The translations under genes were made by a program, and so were the position numbers. Source: CAYVLI01 sp964452105 [NCBI: uncultured Nitrospinota bacterium] (GTDB taxonomy: Bacteria > JAUXIQ01). Taken from it: 6,187 nt of DNA. The DNA lies in contig CAYVLI010000168.1 of NCBI GenBank assembly GCA_964452105.1, positions 1 through 6,187 of the forward strand, in the 5' to 3' direction. Shown here piece after piece: positions 1 through 5,518 of the stretch (position 1 is its first letter; each line of letters opens with the position of its first letter). The notes beneath the pieces are model-generated. The model ran no database searches and had not been told where the DNA came from. It worked only from the letters and a program-made list of their open reading frames with translations.

Positions 1-429
1 CAGGAGAACGTTCACTACAACTCCGTCAGCACCTTCGGCGGCCACCCGGGCGCCTGCGCGGCAGGGCTGGCCAACCTGGACATCCTCACCAGGGAGAAGC
101 TGTGGGAGAACGCCCGCGAAGTGGGCGGTTATCTCCTCGAGAACCTGAAGGGGCTCCTGAAGCTTCCCAACGTCGGGGAGGTCCGGGGAAAGGGTCTGCT
201 CATGGGCGTGGAATTGGTCAAAGACGGCAAGGCTCCGCTGACCGCCGCGGAGATGAAGCTCATCCGGAAAGGGCTTATGGACGAGGGCGTCATCCTGTTC
301 GCCATAACCACGCCCACGTACAGCGTCCTGGGCCTGTCGCCGCCGCTGATACTCAACAGGCAGGAAGCGGATACCATCACAGAGACCCTGGAGAAGGTGC
401 TCACTCTATTCGGACAGGGCAAACTGTAA
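1..429 (+). CDS. Class III PLP-dependent aminotransferase, C-terminal part (5' end outside window)
   Basis: The reading frame is open from the first base and ends with TAA at 427-429, giving the last 142 residues of a protein that normally has about 430-460. Near the start, STFGGHPGACAAGLANLDIL matches the class III aminotransferase block in which the Thr of STFGG contacts the PLP phosphate from the neighbouring subunit. It is followed by VGEVRGKGLLMGVELV, the conserved 'VRGxGL' block, and by LGLSPPLILNRQEADTI near the end, the usual 'PPL' C-terminal motif. The GGHP wording is closest to the omega-amino acid:pyruvate group (beta-alanine, taurine or GABA donors) rather than to ArgD, but the substrate-deciding half and the PLP lysine lie outside the window. 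The enzyme is expected to be cytosolic and to transfer an amino group to a 2-oxo acid. An upstream GTG or ATG inside this frame is internal, not a start. The next gene is 159 bp downstream on the same strand, so co-transcription is uncertain. Confidence 0.9.
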   Translation, partial: QENVHYNSVSTFGGHPGACAAGLANLDILTREKLWENAREVGGYLLENLKGLLKLPNVGEVRGKGLLMGVELVKDGKAPLTAAEMKLIRKGLMDEGVILFAITTPTYSVLGLSPPLILNRQEADTITETLEKVLTLFGQGKL

Positions 430-448
430 TAATAAGAAGTGCGGAGCG

Positions 449-480
449 CCCTACCCGTCGCGGGGAGGGTTGGGGTGGGG
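449..480. repeat. GC-rich hairpin followed by a G-rich tail
   Basis: CCCTACCCG (449-457) pairs with CGGGGAGGG (461-469) around a 3-base loop, with a single A/G mismatch. The G-rich string TTGGGGTGGGG follows (470-480). It lies 19 bp after the aminotransferase stop. It could aid termination, but no T-run follows, so an ordinary intrinsic terminator is not supported. The wording resembles the CCCCTTGACGGG / GGTGGGG theme of the palindromic element near 5519-5603, so it may be a degenerate copy of the same intergenic repeat. The rest of the 430-588 gap holds only a weak 5-bp inverted repeat (509-513 / 524-528) and no convincing promoter. Confidence 0.5.
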
Positions 481-588
481 TTTACTCATCCAAACAGGGA
501 TGCAACTATCCCCACTGTGATGCGGGGAAATCAGAGGGTACATGCATAAAAATCTGAGACGTTTCATTGAACAAGGGGGGGAAAGAAG

Positions 589-1236
589 ATGGCAAACCCA
601 CAGGAAACCATCCTCGAGCTGAGGGCAAGGCAGGTTTGCGAGTGGCTGGAGAAACGCAACATGCACGGCATCTACTGCAAGACCAGGGAAGAAGCCTGCG
701 AGGAGGTGATTAAGCTCATACCCAGGGGTTCCCTGGTCGGCCTGGGCGGTTCCAGCACGCTCATCGAGAGCGGCCTGCTGGAAGCCCTGCGGAAAGCCGA
801 CGTGGAGCTGCTGGACAGGTACGTGGAGGGGTTGACGGGGGACGAAGTATTCGAGATGAGGATGCAGGGTCTGCATTCGGACGTCTTCATATCCAGCACC
901 AACGCCATTACCGTAAAGGGACAACTGGTCAACTGTGACGGCATGGGCAATCGCGTGGCCTCCATTATGTTCGGTCCCAGGAAGGTCATCATAATCGCCG
1001 GGGTGAACAAGATCGTGAACTCCATCGAAGAGGGCATGGTCAGAGTGAAAACTTACGCCTCGCCCATGAACAACATACGATTCGGAACGGAAGCCAACTG
1101 CGCAAAGACGGGAATCTGCAACGATGAAGAGTGCATTCACCCGGTGCGCATGTGTCAAGCCTGGAGCATCATAGAGGGCCAGGTGATGAAGGATCGGCTC
1201 CACGTGGTTCTGGTGGGGGACGTCATGGGTTACTGA
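589..1236 (+). CDS. LUD-domain protein (lactate utilisation / LutC-YkgG family)
   Basis: This encodes 215 residues, close to full length for a stand-alone LUD (formerly DUF162) protein. The ATG at 589 follows a purine-rich leader (GGGGGGGAAAGAAG). Family blocks appear in order: GLGGSSTLIESGLLEALRK (about 51-69), the N-terminal Gly-rich motif; VFISSTNAITVKGQLVNCDG (99-118) followed by GNRVASIMFGPRKVIIIAGVNK (120-141), the core signature; and a Cys-containing tail with C171, C177, C182 and C189 in the 'CaktGxC...C...R.C' pattern. The last residues, RLHVVLVGDVMGY, match the family's C-terminal strand. LutABC members take part in L-lactate oxidation to pyruvate, but many single LUD proteins have no assigned role, and no LutA or LutB partner is visible here, so lactate metabolism is not shown. 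No signal peptide or membrane segment is seen. The protein is probably cytosolic. The next gene starts 32 bp downstream on the same strand, which suggests one transcript. Confidence 0.9.
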   Translation: MANPQETILELRARQVCEWLEKRNMHGIYCKTREEACEEVIKLIPRGSLVGLGGSSTLIESGLLEALRKADVELLDRYVEGLTGDEVFEMRMQGLHSDVFISSTNAITVKGQLVNCDGMGNRVASIMFGPRKVIIIAGVNKIVNSIEEGMVRVKTYASPMNNIRFGTEANCAKTGICNDEECIHPVRMCQAWSIIEGQVMKDRLHVVLVGDVMGY

Positions 1237-1255
1237 CGTGGAATCCGCAGCGCAT

Positions 1256-1261
1256 GGGAGG
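1256..1261 (+). promoter_or_regulatory. Shine-Dalgarno site that fixes the ImmA-like start
   Basis: GGGAGG at 1256-1261 sits 7 bases before the ATG at 1269 and so supports that start over the in-frame ATG at 1254, which has no comparable site. It also argues against the in-frame upstream ATG at 1131, which lies well inside the LUD gene. Confidence 0.75.
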
Positions 1262-1268
1262 CCGGGAT

Positions 1269-1937
1269 ATGGAAACGGGGTTGGAAGATATCAAGAGAAT
1301 AGTCGAGGAGCTTCTGAAAGCCGCAGGAATAACTGAGCCTCCCGTAGACCCCTTCAAGATAGTCAAGGCGTTCCGCCAGCGCGCCTACAAGGTAAAGCTT
1401 CCCGAGAACCTGAAGGGCTATACAAGAAAGATAGGCAACCTCAACGAAATTTACGTAAACGCAGACCAGCGCTCGGAGCGTCAAAACTTTGCCCTGGCTC
1501 ACGAGATATTCGAGGTCGTCCTGCCGGACCAACCTTTCAAAGAGCGCCTCTGCAACCTGGGCGCTTCCAACCTCCTGATGCCTTATGCCTGGTTCAAAGA
1601 GGCCTGCCAGATTACCTCCTTCAACCTGGCCAGCCTGAAAAAAATCTTTTCCACGACCAGTTGGGAGGCCATCGCCTACCGCACGCTGGCTTTCAGGGAG
1701 GGGGTAGTCTCGGTGGCAGATAACGGGAAGGTGACCAATCGGGTGGGCAGTGTAGGTTACAACTATCCTTCCGAACTAACCCACACAGAGAGGATGGCTC
1801 TCCACCAGGCCATGAACTCCGGGGAGACGGCCGCCATGGAACAGGCCGGCATCATCGTTGAGGCCTATCCGGTTTTTGAAAATGAATGGAAACGGGTTAT
1901 TCTCGTCGCTCAACCCTCATACAGAGCAGGAGCATGA
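1269..1937 (+). CDS. ImmA/IrrE-family metallopeptidase-like protein with altered zinc motif
   Basis: From the ATG at 1269 the product has 222 residues. The N-terminal helix (IKRIVEELLKAAGI, about 8-21) is followed by PVDPFKIVKAF, a layout common in ImmA/IrrE (COG2856, DUF955) proteins. The family core is recognisable: NEIYVNADQRSERQNFALAHEIFEVVLP (59-86), then FKERLCN (90-96) and SNLLMPYAWF (100-109), corresponding to the usual 'R..FalAHElgH' and 'E...N.FA..LLMP' blocks. H78 and E79 are present, but the second zinc-binding His is replaced by Glu (E82, HEIFE). E92 stands where the third ligand is expected. Family members often cleave a phage or mobile-element repressor, or a transcription factor, usually beside an HTH partner. 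No HTH partner is visible here. The C-terminal 80 residues show no motif I recognise. The protein may be an unusual peptidase or a catalytically dead sensor or binding protein. It is 32 bp downstream of the LUD gene and convergent with the minus-strand block. Confidence 0.8.
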   Translation: METGLEDIKRIVEELLKAAGITEPPVDPFKIVKAFRQRAYKVKLPENLKGYTRKIGNLNEIYVNADQRSERQNFALAHEIFEVVLPDQPFKERLCNLGASNLLMPYAWFKEACQITSFNLASLKKIFSTTSWEAIAYRTLAFREGVVSVADNGKVTNRVGSVGYNYPSELTHTERMALHQAMNSGETAAMEQAGIIVEAYPVFENEWKRVILVAQPSYRAGA

Positions 1938-2032
1938 CGCATTGCCCGCTCCGGCTCACATAACAATACTTAACCCCATATCTTCTTTCAGAGTTATACA
2001 TCCTTAATGATTCCTGAAAAAGTGGTTGTAGT

Positions 2033-2096
2033 AAAACAAAAACTGTAGGAGCGCCTTCCAGGCGCGATTCTTCGCGGCAAGATGCCGCTCCTACAG
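2033..2096 (-). terminator. Likely intrinsic terminator of the nrdJ-queH-FeoA block
   Basis: Read on the minus strand, the stem closed by CTGTAGGAGCG (2096-2086) and CGCTCCTACAG (2053-2043) is followed directly by TTTTTGTTTT (2042-2033). A strong GC-containing stem with an immediate T-tract is what a Rho-independent terminator needs. It lies about 200 bp after the FeoA-like stop. The stem is branched, which is atypical for a terminator, so a repeat may have been recruited for this use. Confidence 0.55.
2043..2096. repeat. 54-bp three-way-junction hairpin repeat
   Basis: An outer stem (2043-2050 with 2089-2096, CTGTAGGA/TCCTACAG) encloses two perfect inner hairpins. GCGCC-TTCCA-GGCGC (2051-2065) starts exactly where the outer stem stops, and GCGGC-AAGAT-GCCGC (2074-2088) ends exactly where the outer stem resumes. 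Only 8 bases (2066-2073) are unpaired between them. An alternative reading extends the outer stem to 11 bp. This looks like a REP- or MITE-like dispersed repeat. Its second inner hairpin recurs in the copy at 2196-2253. Confidence 0.8.
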
Positions 2097-2159
2097 GGGG
2101 TTTGGGGAATCCAAGAAATTCCAGGTAATCGTGAAAACCCGGGAATATCTACTTTTTGT

Positions 2160-2275
2160 GAGCGCTGAAAAAGTAACGTTTTGTGTCCAACCGTCAATAG
2201 GCGGGGCTACCAGCCTCGCACTGGAAGCCGGGCGGCAAGATGCCGCCCCTATTAACTCTGATTTTTTCAGTGCTC
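2160..2275. repeat. 116-bp MITE-like unit with imperfect 15-bp terminal inverted repeats
   Basis: GAGCGCTGAAAAAGT (2160-2174) is mirrored by ATTTTTTCAGTGCTC (2261-2275), with 13 of 15 positions complementary. Inside lies a second copy of the branched repeat: outer AATAGG (2196-2201) with CCTATT (2248-2253), a first hairpin GGGGCT-ACC-AGCCTC (2203-2217, one G-T wobble), and a second hairpin GGCGGC-AAGAT-GCCGCC (2231-2247). The AAGAT loop and GCGGC/GCCGC stem match the repeat at 2043-2096. No transposase is encoded, so if mobile it is non-autonomous. No clear target-site duplication is seen at its ends. Confidence 0.6.
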
Positions 2276-2298
2276 TCTTTTTCAGGATTTACCCTGAA

Positions 2299-2550
2299 TC
2301 AGACTATCTTCTTCACGAAAATTGATGATGCCATGTCATTAAAAATATCGTACTCTCGGCCTTCAACCACAACCTTTAAAGTGCCGTCGCCCGGAAGTCT
2401 ATCAACCATCTCCACCATGATTCCGGGTCTGAACCTGGGGATGAATCCCATTAACTCCATATGCTCCCATTCCCCGAAAATATCCCTCACTTCAATTATC
2501 ATCGCTTTTTCCATTGGGCCAAGGTCTGCTATGGTTCCCAGCTTTTGCAA
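2299..2550 (-). CDS. FeoA-like SH3-fold domain protein
   Basis: From a TTG at 2550 the product has 83 residues, the size of a stand-alone FeoA (about 75-85). LGTIADLGPMEKAMIIEV (4-21) matches the FeoA opening 'L.dl.pGe.a.I..i'. MELMGFIPRFRPGIMVEMV (31-49) resembles the 'L..lGl.pG..v.v' turn with a few extra residues. LKVVVEGREYDI (58-69) and ASSIFV (74-79) match the 'v.v.G....l....A..I.V' end. FeoA domains help the ferrous iron transporter FeoB, or sit at the end of metal-responsive regulators. No FeoB gene follows here, so the partner is unknown. The open frame could begin at an ATG at 2592, but that would overlap queH by 101 bp and add residues unlike the family. The TTG at 2550 has a GGAGG site and still overlaps queH by 59 bp. 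Translational coupling to queH is likely. Confidence 0.6.
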   Translation of the reverse strand: MQKLGTIADLGPMEKAMIIEVRDIFGEWEHMELMGFIPRFRPGIMVEMVDRLPGDGTLKVVVEGREYDIFNDMASSIFVKKIV

Positions 2551-3109
2551 CCTTTGTTTCCTCCCGCTGCTTGAGACCGTAAATACAGCCACAATAATCC
2601 TGTCTGTAAAGATTTAGCTCCCTGCTTAGCCGGCAGCTTAGTTTGAAACCATCCTTCTTCTTGAAATCTGCCGGGAAGAACTCGACTCCCGCTCTCCCGG
2701 CTTCCTCCTCTCCTATGGGATTTATTATGGAAGCCTTCTTGTGCGGGCTTATCGTGAGCGTAGTAGCCAGATACTCGCAGCCCTCCTCAACGGCCGCCCT
2801 GGCCGCCCGCTGCAGCCTCACACGATAGCAAATCTTGCAGCGCTCCCCGCCTTCTTTCTCTTCTTCAAACCCCGCTATGCTTCCCTTCCATCGCTCCACG
2901 TCGTATTCGCCTGTTATGAGCCGGAACCCATACAGCGCCGCGAGCCTCTGAGCATCGCAGAGCCGGGCCTCGTACTCCTCCTGAGGCTGTATGTTGGGGT
3001 CATAAAAAAAGCCTACAACTTCGAATTCCTCGGTCAGCGTCCTGAAAACATGAGTGGAACAGGGAGCGCAGCAGATATGCAATAACAGCCTGGCTCTTGT
3101 CAGCTCCAT
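2492..3109 (-). CDS. queH: Epoxyqueuosine reductase QueH (DUF208 family)
   Basis: From the ATG at 3109 this encodes 205 residues. QueH reduces epoxyqueuosine to queuosine in tRNA, the last step of queuosine synthesis, and is the non-cobalamin alternative to QueG. The family pattern is clear: LLLHICCAPCSTHVF (8-22) with C13, C14 and C17; GERCKICYRVRL (88-99) with C91 and C94; TTLTISPHKK (116-125); ADFKKKDGFK (147-156); and LYRQDYCGCIYGLKQRE (167-183) with C173 and C175. The CC and CxxC cysteines are those expected to bind the iron-sulfur cluster, and the YCGC pair is the other conserved thiol site. After the conserved end about 20 extra residues follow, and the next gene's ribosome site lies in that tail. 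A TTG at 3130 would add 7 residues, but it overlaps a -10 box, so the ATG at 3109 is preferred. AGGGA lies 7 bases before that ATG. Confidence 0.93.
   Translation of the reverse strand: MELTRARLLLHICCAPCSTHVFRTLTEEFEVVGFFYDPNIQPQEEYEARLCDAQRLAALYGFRLITGEYDVERWKGSIAGFEEEKEGGERCKICYRVRLQRAARAAVEEGCEYLATTLTISPHKKASIINPIGEEEAGRAGVEFFPADFKKKDGFKLSCRLSRELNLYRQDYCGCIYGLKQREETKVAKAGNHSRPWPNGKSDDN
2560..2564 (-). promoter_or_regulatory. Shine-Dalgarno site deciding the FeoA-like start
   Basis: On the minus strand GGAGG (2564-2560) lies 9 bases before the TTG at 2550. It is inside the queH coding tail, so ribosomes finishing queH would pass directly over it. Confidence 0.5.
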
Positions 3110-3129
3110 ATCTCCATCCCTGAACTTCA

Positions 3130-3138
3130 ATTATAGCA
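3130..3138 (-). promoter_or_regulatory. Extended -10 promoter for queH
   Basis: On the minus strand TGC-TATAAT occupies 3138-3130, a perfect -10 hexamer with the TGn extension. The -35 region is weak (TTCTTC or TCTTCA at 17-18 bp, inside the nrdJ end), as is usual for extended -10 promoters. Transcription would begin near 3123, leaving a leader of about 14 bases that includes the AGGGA ribosome site. The promoter lies in the 32-bp gap between nrdJ and queH, so queH can be expressed apart from nrdJ. Confidence 0.65.
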
Positions 3139-3141
3139 TAT

Positions 3142-5208
3142 TTAACAACGGCTGAAGAAGCAGTTGTTGCAGAAAAAACAACCTTCTTGAACCTGCAGCT
3201 GGCCGCCGCATTCCGGGCAGATTTCCTTGAGGACGTTAAGCTCCGGCTCTTTTCCGGTGCGCTCTTTCAAGTATCGGCTCATCACCTTGGCGATGGCGTC
3301 GGGTATGGAAAGCACAGCGCCGCCCGCCTGCAGTATCTGGGAACTGCCGCTGATACCCCCGAGTTGTTCGATGAGCTCCTCCATGGGAACTCCATGCTGC
3401 AGCGCGGTGGAGACCAGCCTGCCGATGGCCTCCGTCTTTGCGGTGACGCTCTGGCCCGATTTGCCCAGTATGGCGAAGAGCTCGAAGGGTTCGCCGTCTA
3501 TCTCGTTGATGGTGATGTAGAGGTTGCCCATGCCCGTCTTTATTTTGTAGGTGTAGCCGGTAACCTTGTCCGGGCGGCCCCCTTTCAAAACCTTCTCTTC
3601 CCTGACCAGAACTTCCCGTTTTCGGCTCCCCTCACGATACACGGTGAGCCCTTTGAGGCCCATCTTATAGGCCATGATAAAAGCTTCCGCCACGTCCTCC
3701 CGCCCGGCGCCGCCGGCAAAATTAATGGTCTTGGAGACTGCGGCATCCACGTGCTTCTGGAAAGCGGCCTGCATCCTCACGTGCCACTCGGGGCTGATTT
3801 CGGTAGCGGTAACGAAGCATTCAGGCAGTTGTCCGTTTCCCTCGAGGTAGGCCCTGGCCAGAGGATGATAATCGGTCATCACTCCGTCCAGGATGTGGGA
3901 TACCGTCTTCCACGAGAAGTTCGGCTCGATGCCGGAGGAAACTCCAGCTATGCGCGCAATAGTTCCCGTCGGGGCGATGGTGGTGCGGCAGGCGTTTCGC
4001 ATGAACCCGCCCTTGTAGATGCTCTGCTCTATGGAGGGAAAGTTCCCCTTCTTCTCGCCCAGTTTTACGGACTCATGGGTCGCCGCGTCGGAGATGAATT
4101 TCATGACTCGTTCGGCCCACTCCAGGCCCTCCTCGCTGTCGTACTTTACCTTCAGTCCAAGGAGCATGTCTGCGAAGCCCATCACCCCCAGGCCTATCTT
4201 CCTGTTCCTTAGAGAGGCCTCCTCGATTTCCCTGACGGGGTAACAGTTGACATCTATGACGTCATCCAGAAACCTCACTCCCTTCCTGACCGTGTCTTCC
4301 AGCCGCTCCCAGTCCAGGTTCGTATCCTTCACGAAGTTGAGCAGATTAATGCTTCCCAGGTTGCACGATTCATAAGGCAGGAGAGGCTGTTCGCCGCAGG
4401 GGTTGGTGCTCTCTATCTGTTCCTCCAGCGGATGGCTGCGGTTTATAGCATCTATGAATATCACGCCCGGCTCTCCGTTGAGCCAGGCATGTTCTGCGAT
4501 CAATTGAAACACCTCTTTCGCGCGCAGCCTCTCTTTGACGTCGCCCGTATGAGGATCTATCAAGGGGTAATCGCCATCCCTGAACAATGCCTCCATGAAC
4601 TCGTCGGTAACGGCCACGGAGAGATTGAAGTTGACGACCTTCCCCTCATGCGATTTGCTCGTTATGAACTCTATTACGTCGGGGTGATCGATTCTCAAAA
4701 CGCCCATGTTTGCGCCGCGCCTGGTCCCGCCCTGCTTTATTTCTTCCGTGGCGCTGTCGTAAACCTTGATGAAGCTCACCGGCCCGGAAGATATCCCGTG
4801 GGTGCTCCCCACTATCGAATTCCTCGGTCTCAGGCGAGAGAAGGAAAAACCGGTCCCTCCGCCGCTCTTGTGTATGAGTGCGGCGTTCTTCAACGTCTCG
4901 AAGATGCTCTCCATGGAATCTTCGATGGGGAGGACGAAGCATGCGGCCAGCTGGCCGAGCTCGCGGCCTGCGTTCATCAGGCAGGGAGAGTTGGGAAGGA
5001 AATCGAGGCCGGCCATCATATCGTAGAAAGCCTCCGTCCAGCGCTCCTCTTCCTTCTCGGCTGCGGCAACGGCGCGCGCCACACGGAGGAACATATCCTC
5101 GGCCGTCTCCAGCAGCCTTCCCCGCTCATCCTTCCTGAGGTAGCGCGCCTCGAGTATGCGAAGAGCGTTCTCCGTCAGATTTACCTTTGATAGCCTATTA
5201 CGTTCCAA
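3142..5208 (-). CDS. nrdJ: Class II (adenosylcobalamin-dependent) ribonucleoside-diphosphate reductase
   Basis: This encodes 688 residues. The enzyme makes deoxyribonucleotides for DNA synthesis using B12 to form a thiyl radical and does not need oxygen. The start is a TTG at 5208 with a GGGGGA site just upstream. No in-frame ATG fits, and the first residues already match the family opening (ENALRILEARYL, 14-25). Visible motifs are LPNSPCLMNAG (71-81), LAACFVLPIEDSM (87-99) with redox C90, KSGGGTGFSFSRLRP (114-128), STNPCGEQPLLPYESCNLGS (267-286) with radical C271 flanked by N269 and E273 and second redox C282, and TTIAPTGTIARIAG (409-422). A TSCPD domain covers about 548-650, and a Cys-rich tail (C664, C667, C677, C680, C683, C688) would re-reduce the active site. 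There is no N-terminal ATP-cone, so overall activity control by ATP/dATP through that domain is absent. C76 stands where the family usually has Thr (NSPTLMNAG). No NrdR box or cobalamin riboswitch is seen upstream. Confidence 0.97.
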   Translation of the reverse strand: MERNRLSKVNLTENALRILEARYLRKDERGRLLETAEDMFLRVARAVAAAEKEEERWTEAFYDMMAGLDFLPNSPCLMNAGRELGQLAACFVLPIEDSMESIFETLKNAALIHKSGGGTGFSFSRLRPRNSIVGSTHGISSGPVSFIKVYDSATEEIKQGGTRRGANMGVLRIDHPDVIEFITSKSHEGKVVNFNLSVAVTDEFMEALFRDGDYPLIDPHTGDVKERLRAKEVFQLIAEHAWLNGEPGVIFIDAINRSHPLEEQIESTNPCGEQPLLPYESCNLGSINLLNFVKDTNLDWERLEDTVRKGVRFLDDVIDVNCYPVREIEEASLRNRKIGLGVMGFADMLLGLKVKYDSEEGLEWAERVMKFISDAATHESVKLGEKKGNFPSIEQSIYKGGFMRNACRTTIAPTGTIARIAGVSSGIEPNFSWKTVSHILDGVMTDYHPLARAYLEGNGQLPECFVTATEISPEWHVRMQAAFQKHVDAAVSKTINFAGGAGREDVAEAFIMAYKMGLKGLTVYREGSRKREVLVREEKVLKGGRPDKVTGYTYKIKTGMGNLYITINEIDGEPFELFAILGKSGQSVTAKTEAIGRLVSTALQHGVPMEELIEQLGGISGSSQILQAGGAVLSIPDAIAKVMSRYLKERTGKEPELNVLKEICPECGGQLQVQEGCFFCNNCFFSRC

Positions 5209-5212
5209 TTCA

Positions 5213-5218
5213 TCCCCC
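5213..5218 (-). promoter_or_regulatory. Ribosome site supporting the nrdJ TTG start
   Basis: GGGGGA (5218-5213 on the minus strand) lies 4 bases before the TTG at 5208. An ATG at 5213 overlaps this site but is in another frame and closes after 10 codons, so the TTG is the better start. Confidence 0.5.
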
Positions 5219-5298
5219 GCGAAAACAGATCATCTATTCATTACCCATAATATAAGAGCATAAAGAACTTCTCGCACCCCCGCCCTCCCCTGCATTTG

Positions 5299-5327
5299 AT
5301 TATCCTGTTTAACCCCCCTCTTGTCAA
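5299..5327 (-). promoter_or_regulatory. Sigma70/SigA-type promoter for nrdJ
   Basis: On the minus strand a perfect -35 TTGACA (5327-5322) is followed after exactly 17 bp by GATAAT (5304-5299), which matches 5 of 6 bases of the -10 consensus. Transcription should start near 5291, giving a leader of about 83 bases. That is too short for a cobalamin riboswitch, and no palindromic NrdR-type box is evident in it. Confidence 0.75.
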
Positions 5328-5362
5328 TACGACCGTCGCAAACCTCTACCTCATTTTTCATC

Positions 5363-5392
5363 GTAGGGGCAGCCCCCCGTGGCTGCCCGATG
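5363..5392 (+). repeat. 30-bp hairpin repeat, copy 1
   Basis: The unit begins GTAGGGGCAGCCC and ends TGGCTGCCCGATG. GGGCAGCC and GGCTGCCC form an 8-bp stem. It is identical to copy 2 (5434-5463) except for three bases in the loop (CCCG here, TATG there). Just after it GATGCAGA (5389-5396) and TCTGCATC (5417-5424) form another perfect 8-bp inverted repeat. Confidence 0.8.
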
Positions 5393-5433
5393 CAGAATAT
5401 CCGTTTCTCGGGCCTGTCTGCATCCCGATAGGA

Positions 5434-5463
5434 GTAGGGGCAGCCCTATGTGGCTGCCCGATG
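5434..5463 (+). repeat. 30-bp hairpin repeat, copy 2
   Basis: This is a direct repeat of copy 1, starting 71 bp downstream of it, with the same GGGCAGCC/GGCTGCCC stem and a changed loop. The stem is kept while the loop varies. Two copies are too few, and the palindrome too strong, for a CRISPR array. A REP-like dispersed repeat is the likelier reading. Confidence 0.8.
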
Positions 5464-5518
5464 TGGGGATATGGAAAGCAATTAACAGCAGAGAGCGCAG
5501 AGAACAAATAAGCGCAAC

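Larger units (their letters stand above)
1938..2298. other. Convergent gene-free region with two hairpin repeats
   Basis: No convincing gene is present. The short open frames here have no family motifs and run through repeats. The region holds a branched hairpin repeat (2043-2096), a related repeat in a larger inverted-repeat-bounded unit (2160-2275), and a 7-bp inverted repeat ACTTTTT/AAAAAGT (2151-2157/2168-2174). CTGAAAAAGT occurs twice (2014-2023 and 2165-2174), each time about 30 bp before a hairpin repeat. This is the end zone of both converging transcription units. Confidence 0.7.

Noticed and set aside
102-557. 151-codon plus-strand frame near the left edge
   Set aside because: It overlaps the aminotransferase end in another frame, is Arg/Gly-rich and low in complexity, and crosses the GC-rich hairpin.
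451-1203. 250-codon minus-strand open frame
   Set aside because: It is antisense to the well-supported LUD gene, has no recognisable domain, and its composition is that of a GC-rich shadow frame.
2281-2298. Terminator directly after the FeoA-like stop (TTCAGG/CCTGAA)
   Set aside because: The stem is only 6 bp, and on the minus strand it is followed by an A-rich rather than T-rich stretch.
3146-3167. Hairpin across the nrdJ end
   Set aside because: Pairing on the plus-strand reading needs two G-U wobbles, the minus-strand reading is mismatched, and the bases are nrdJ codons.
3187-4212. 341-codon plus-strand open frame opposite nrdJ
   Set aside because: It mirrors nrdJ codons, shows no family motif, and is fully explained as a shadow of a conserved gene. 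The same holds for 4432-5190.
5209-5340. Cobalamin riboswitch or NrdR box upstream of the B12-dependent reductase
   Set aside because: The predicted leader is about 83 bases, shorter than a cobalamin riboswitch, and I see neither a B12-box-like motif nor a NrdR-type palindrome.
5363-5463. CRISPR array
   Set aside because: There are only two repeat copies, each a strong palindrome, and the spacing sequence itself contains inverted repeats.
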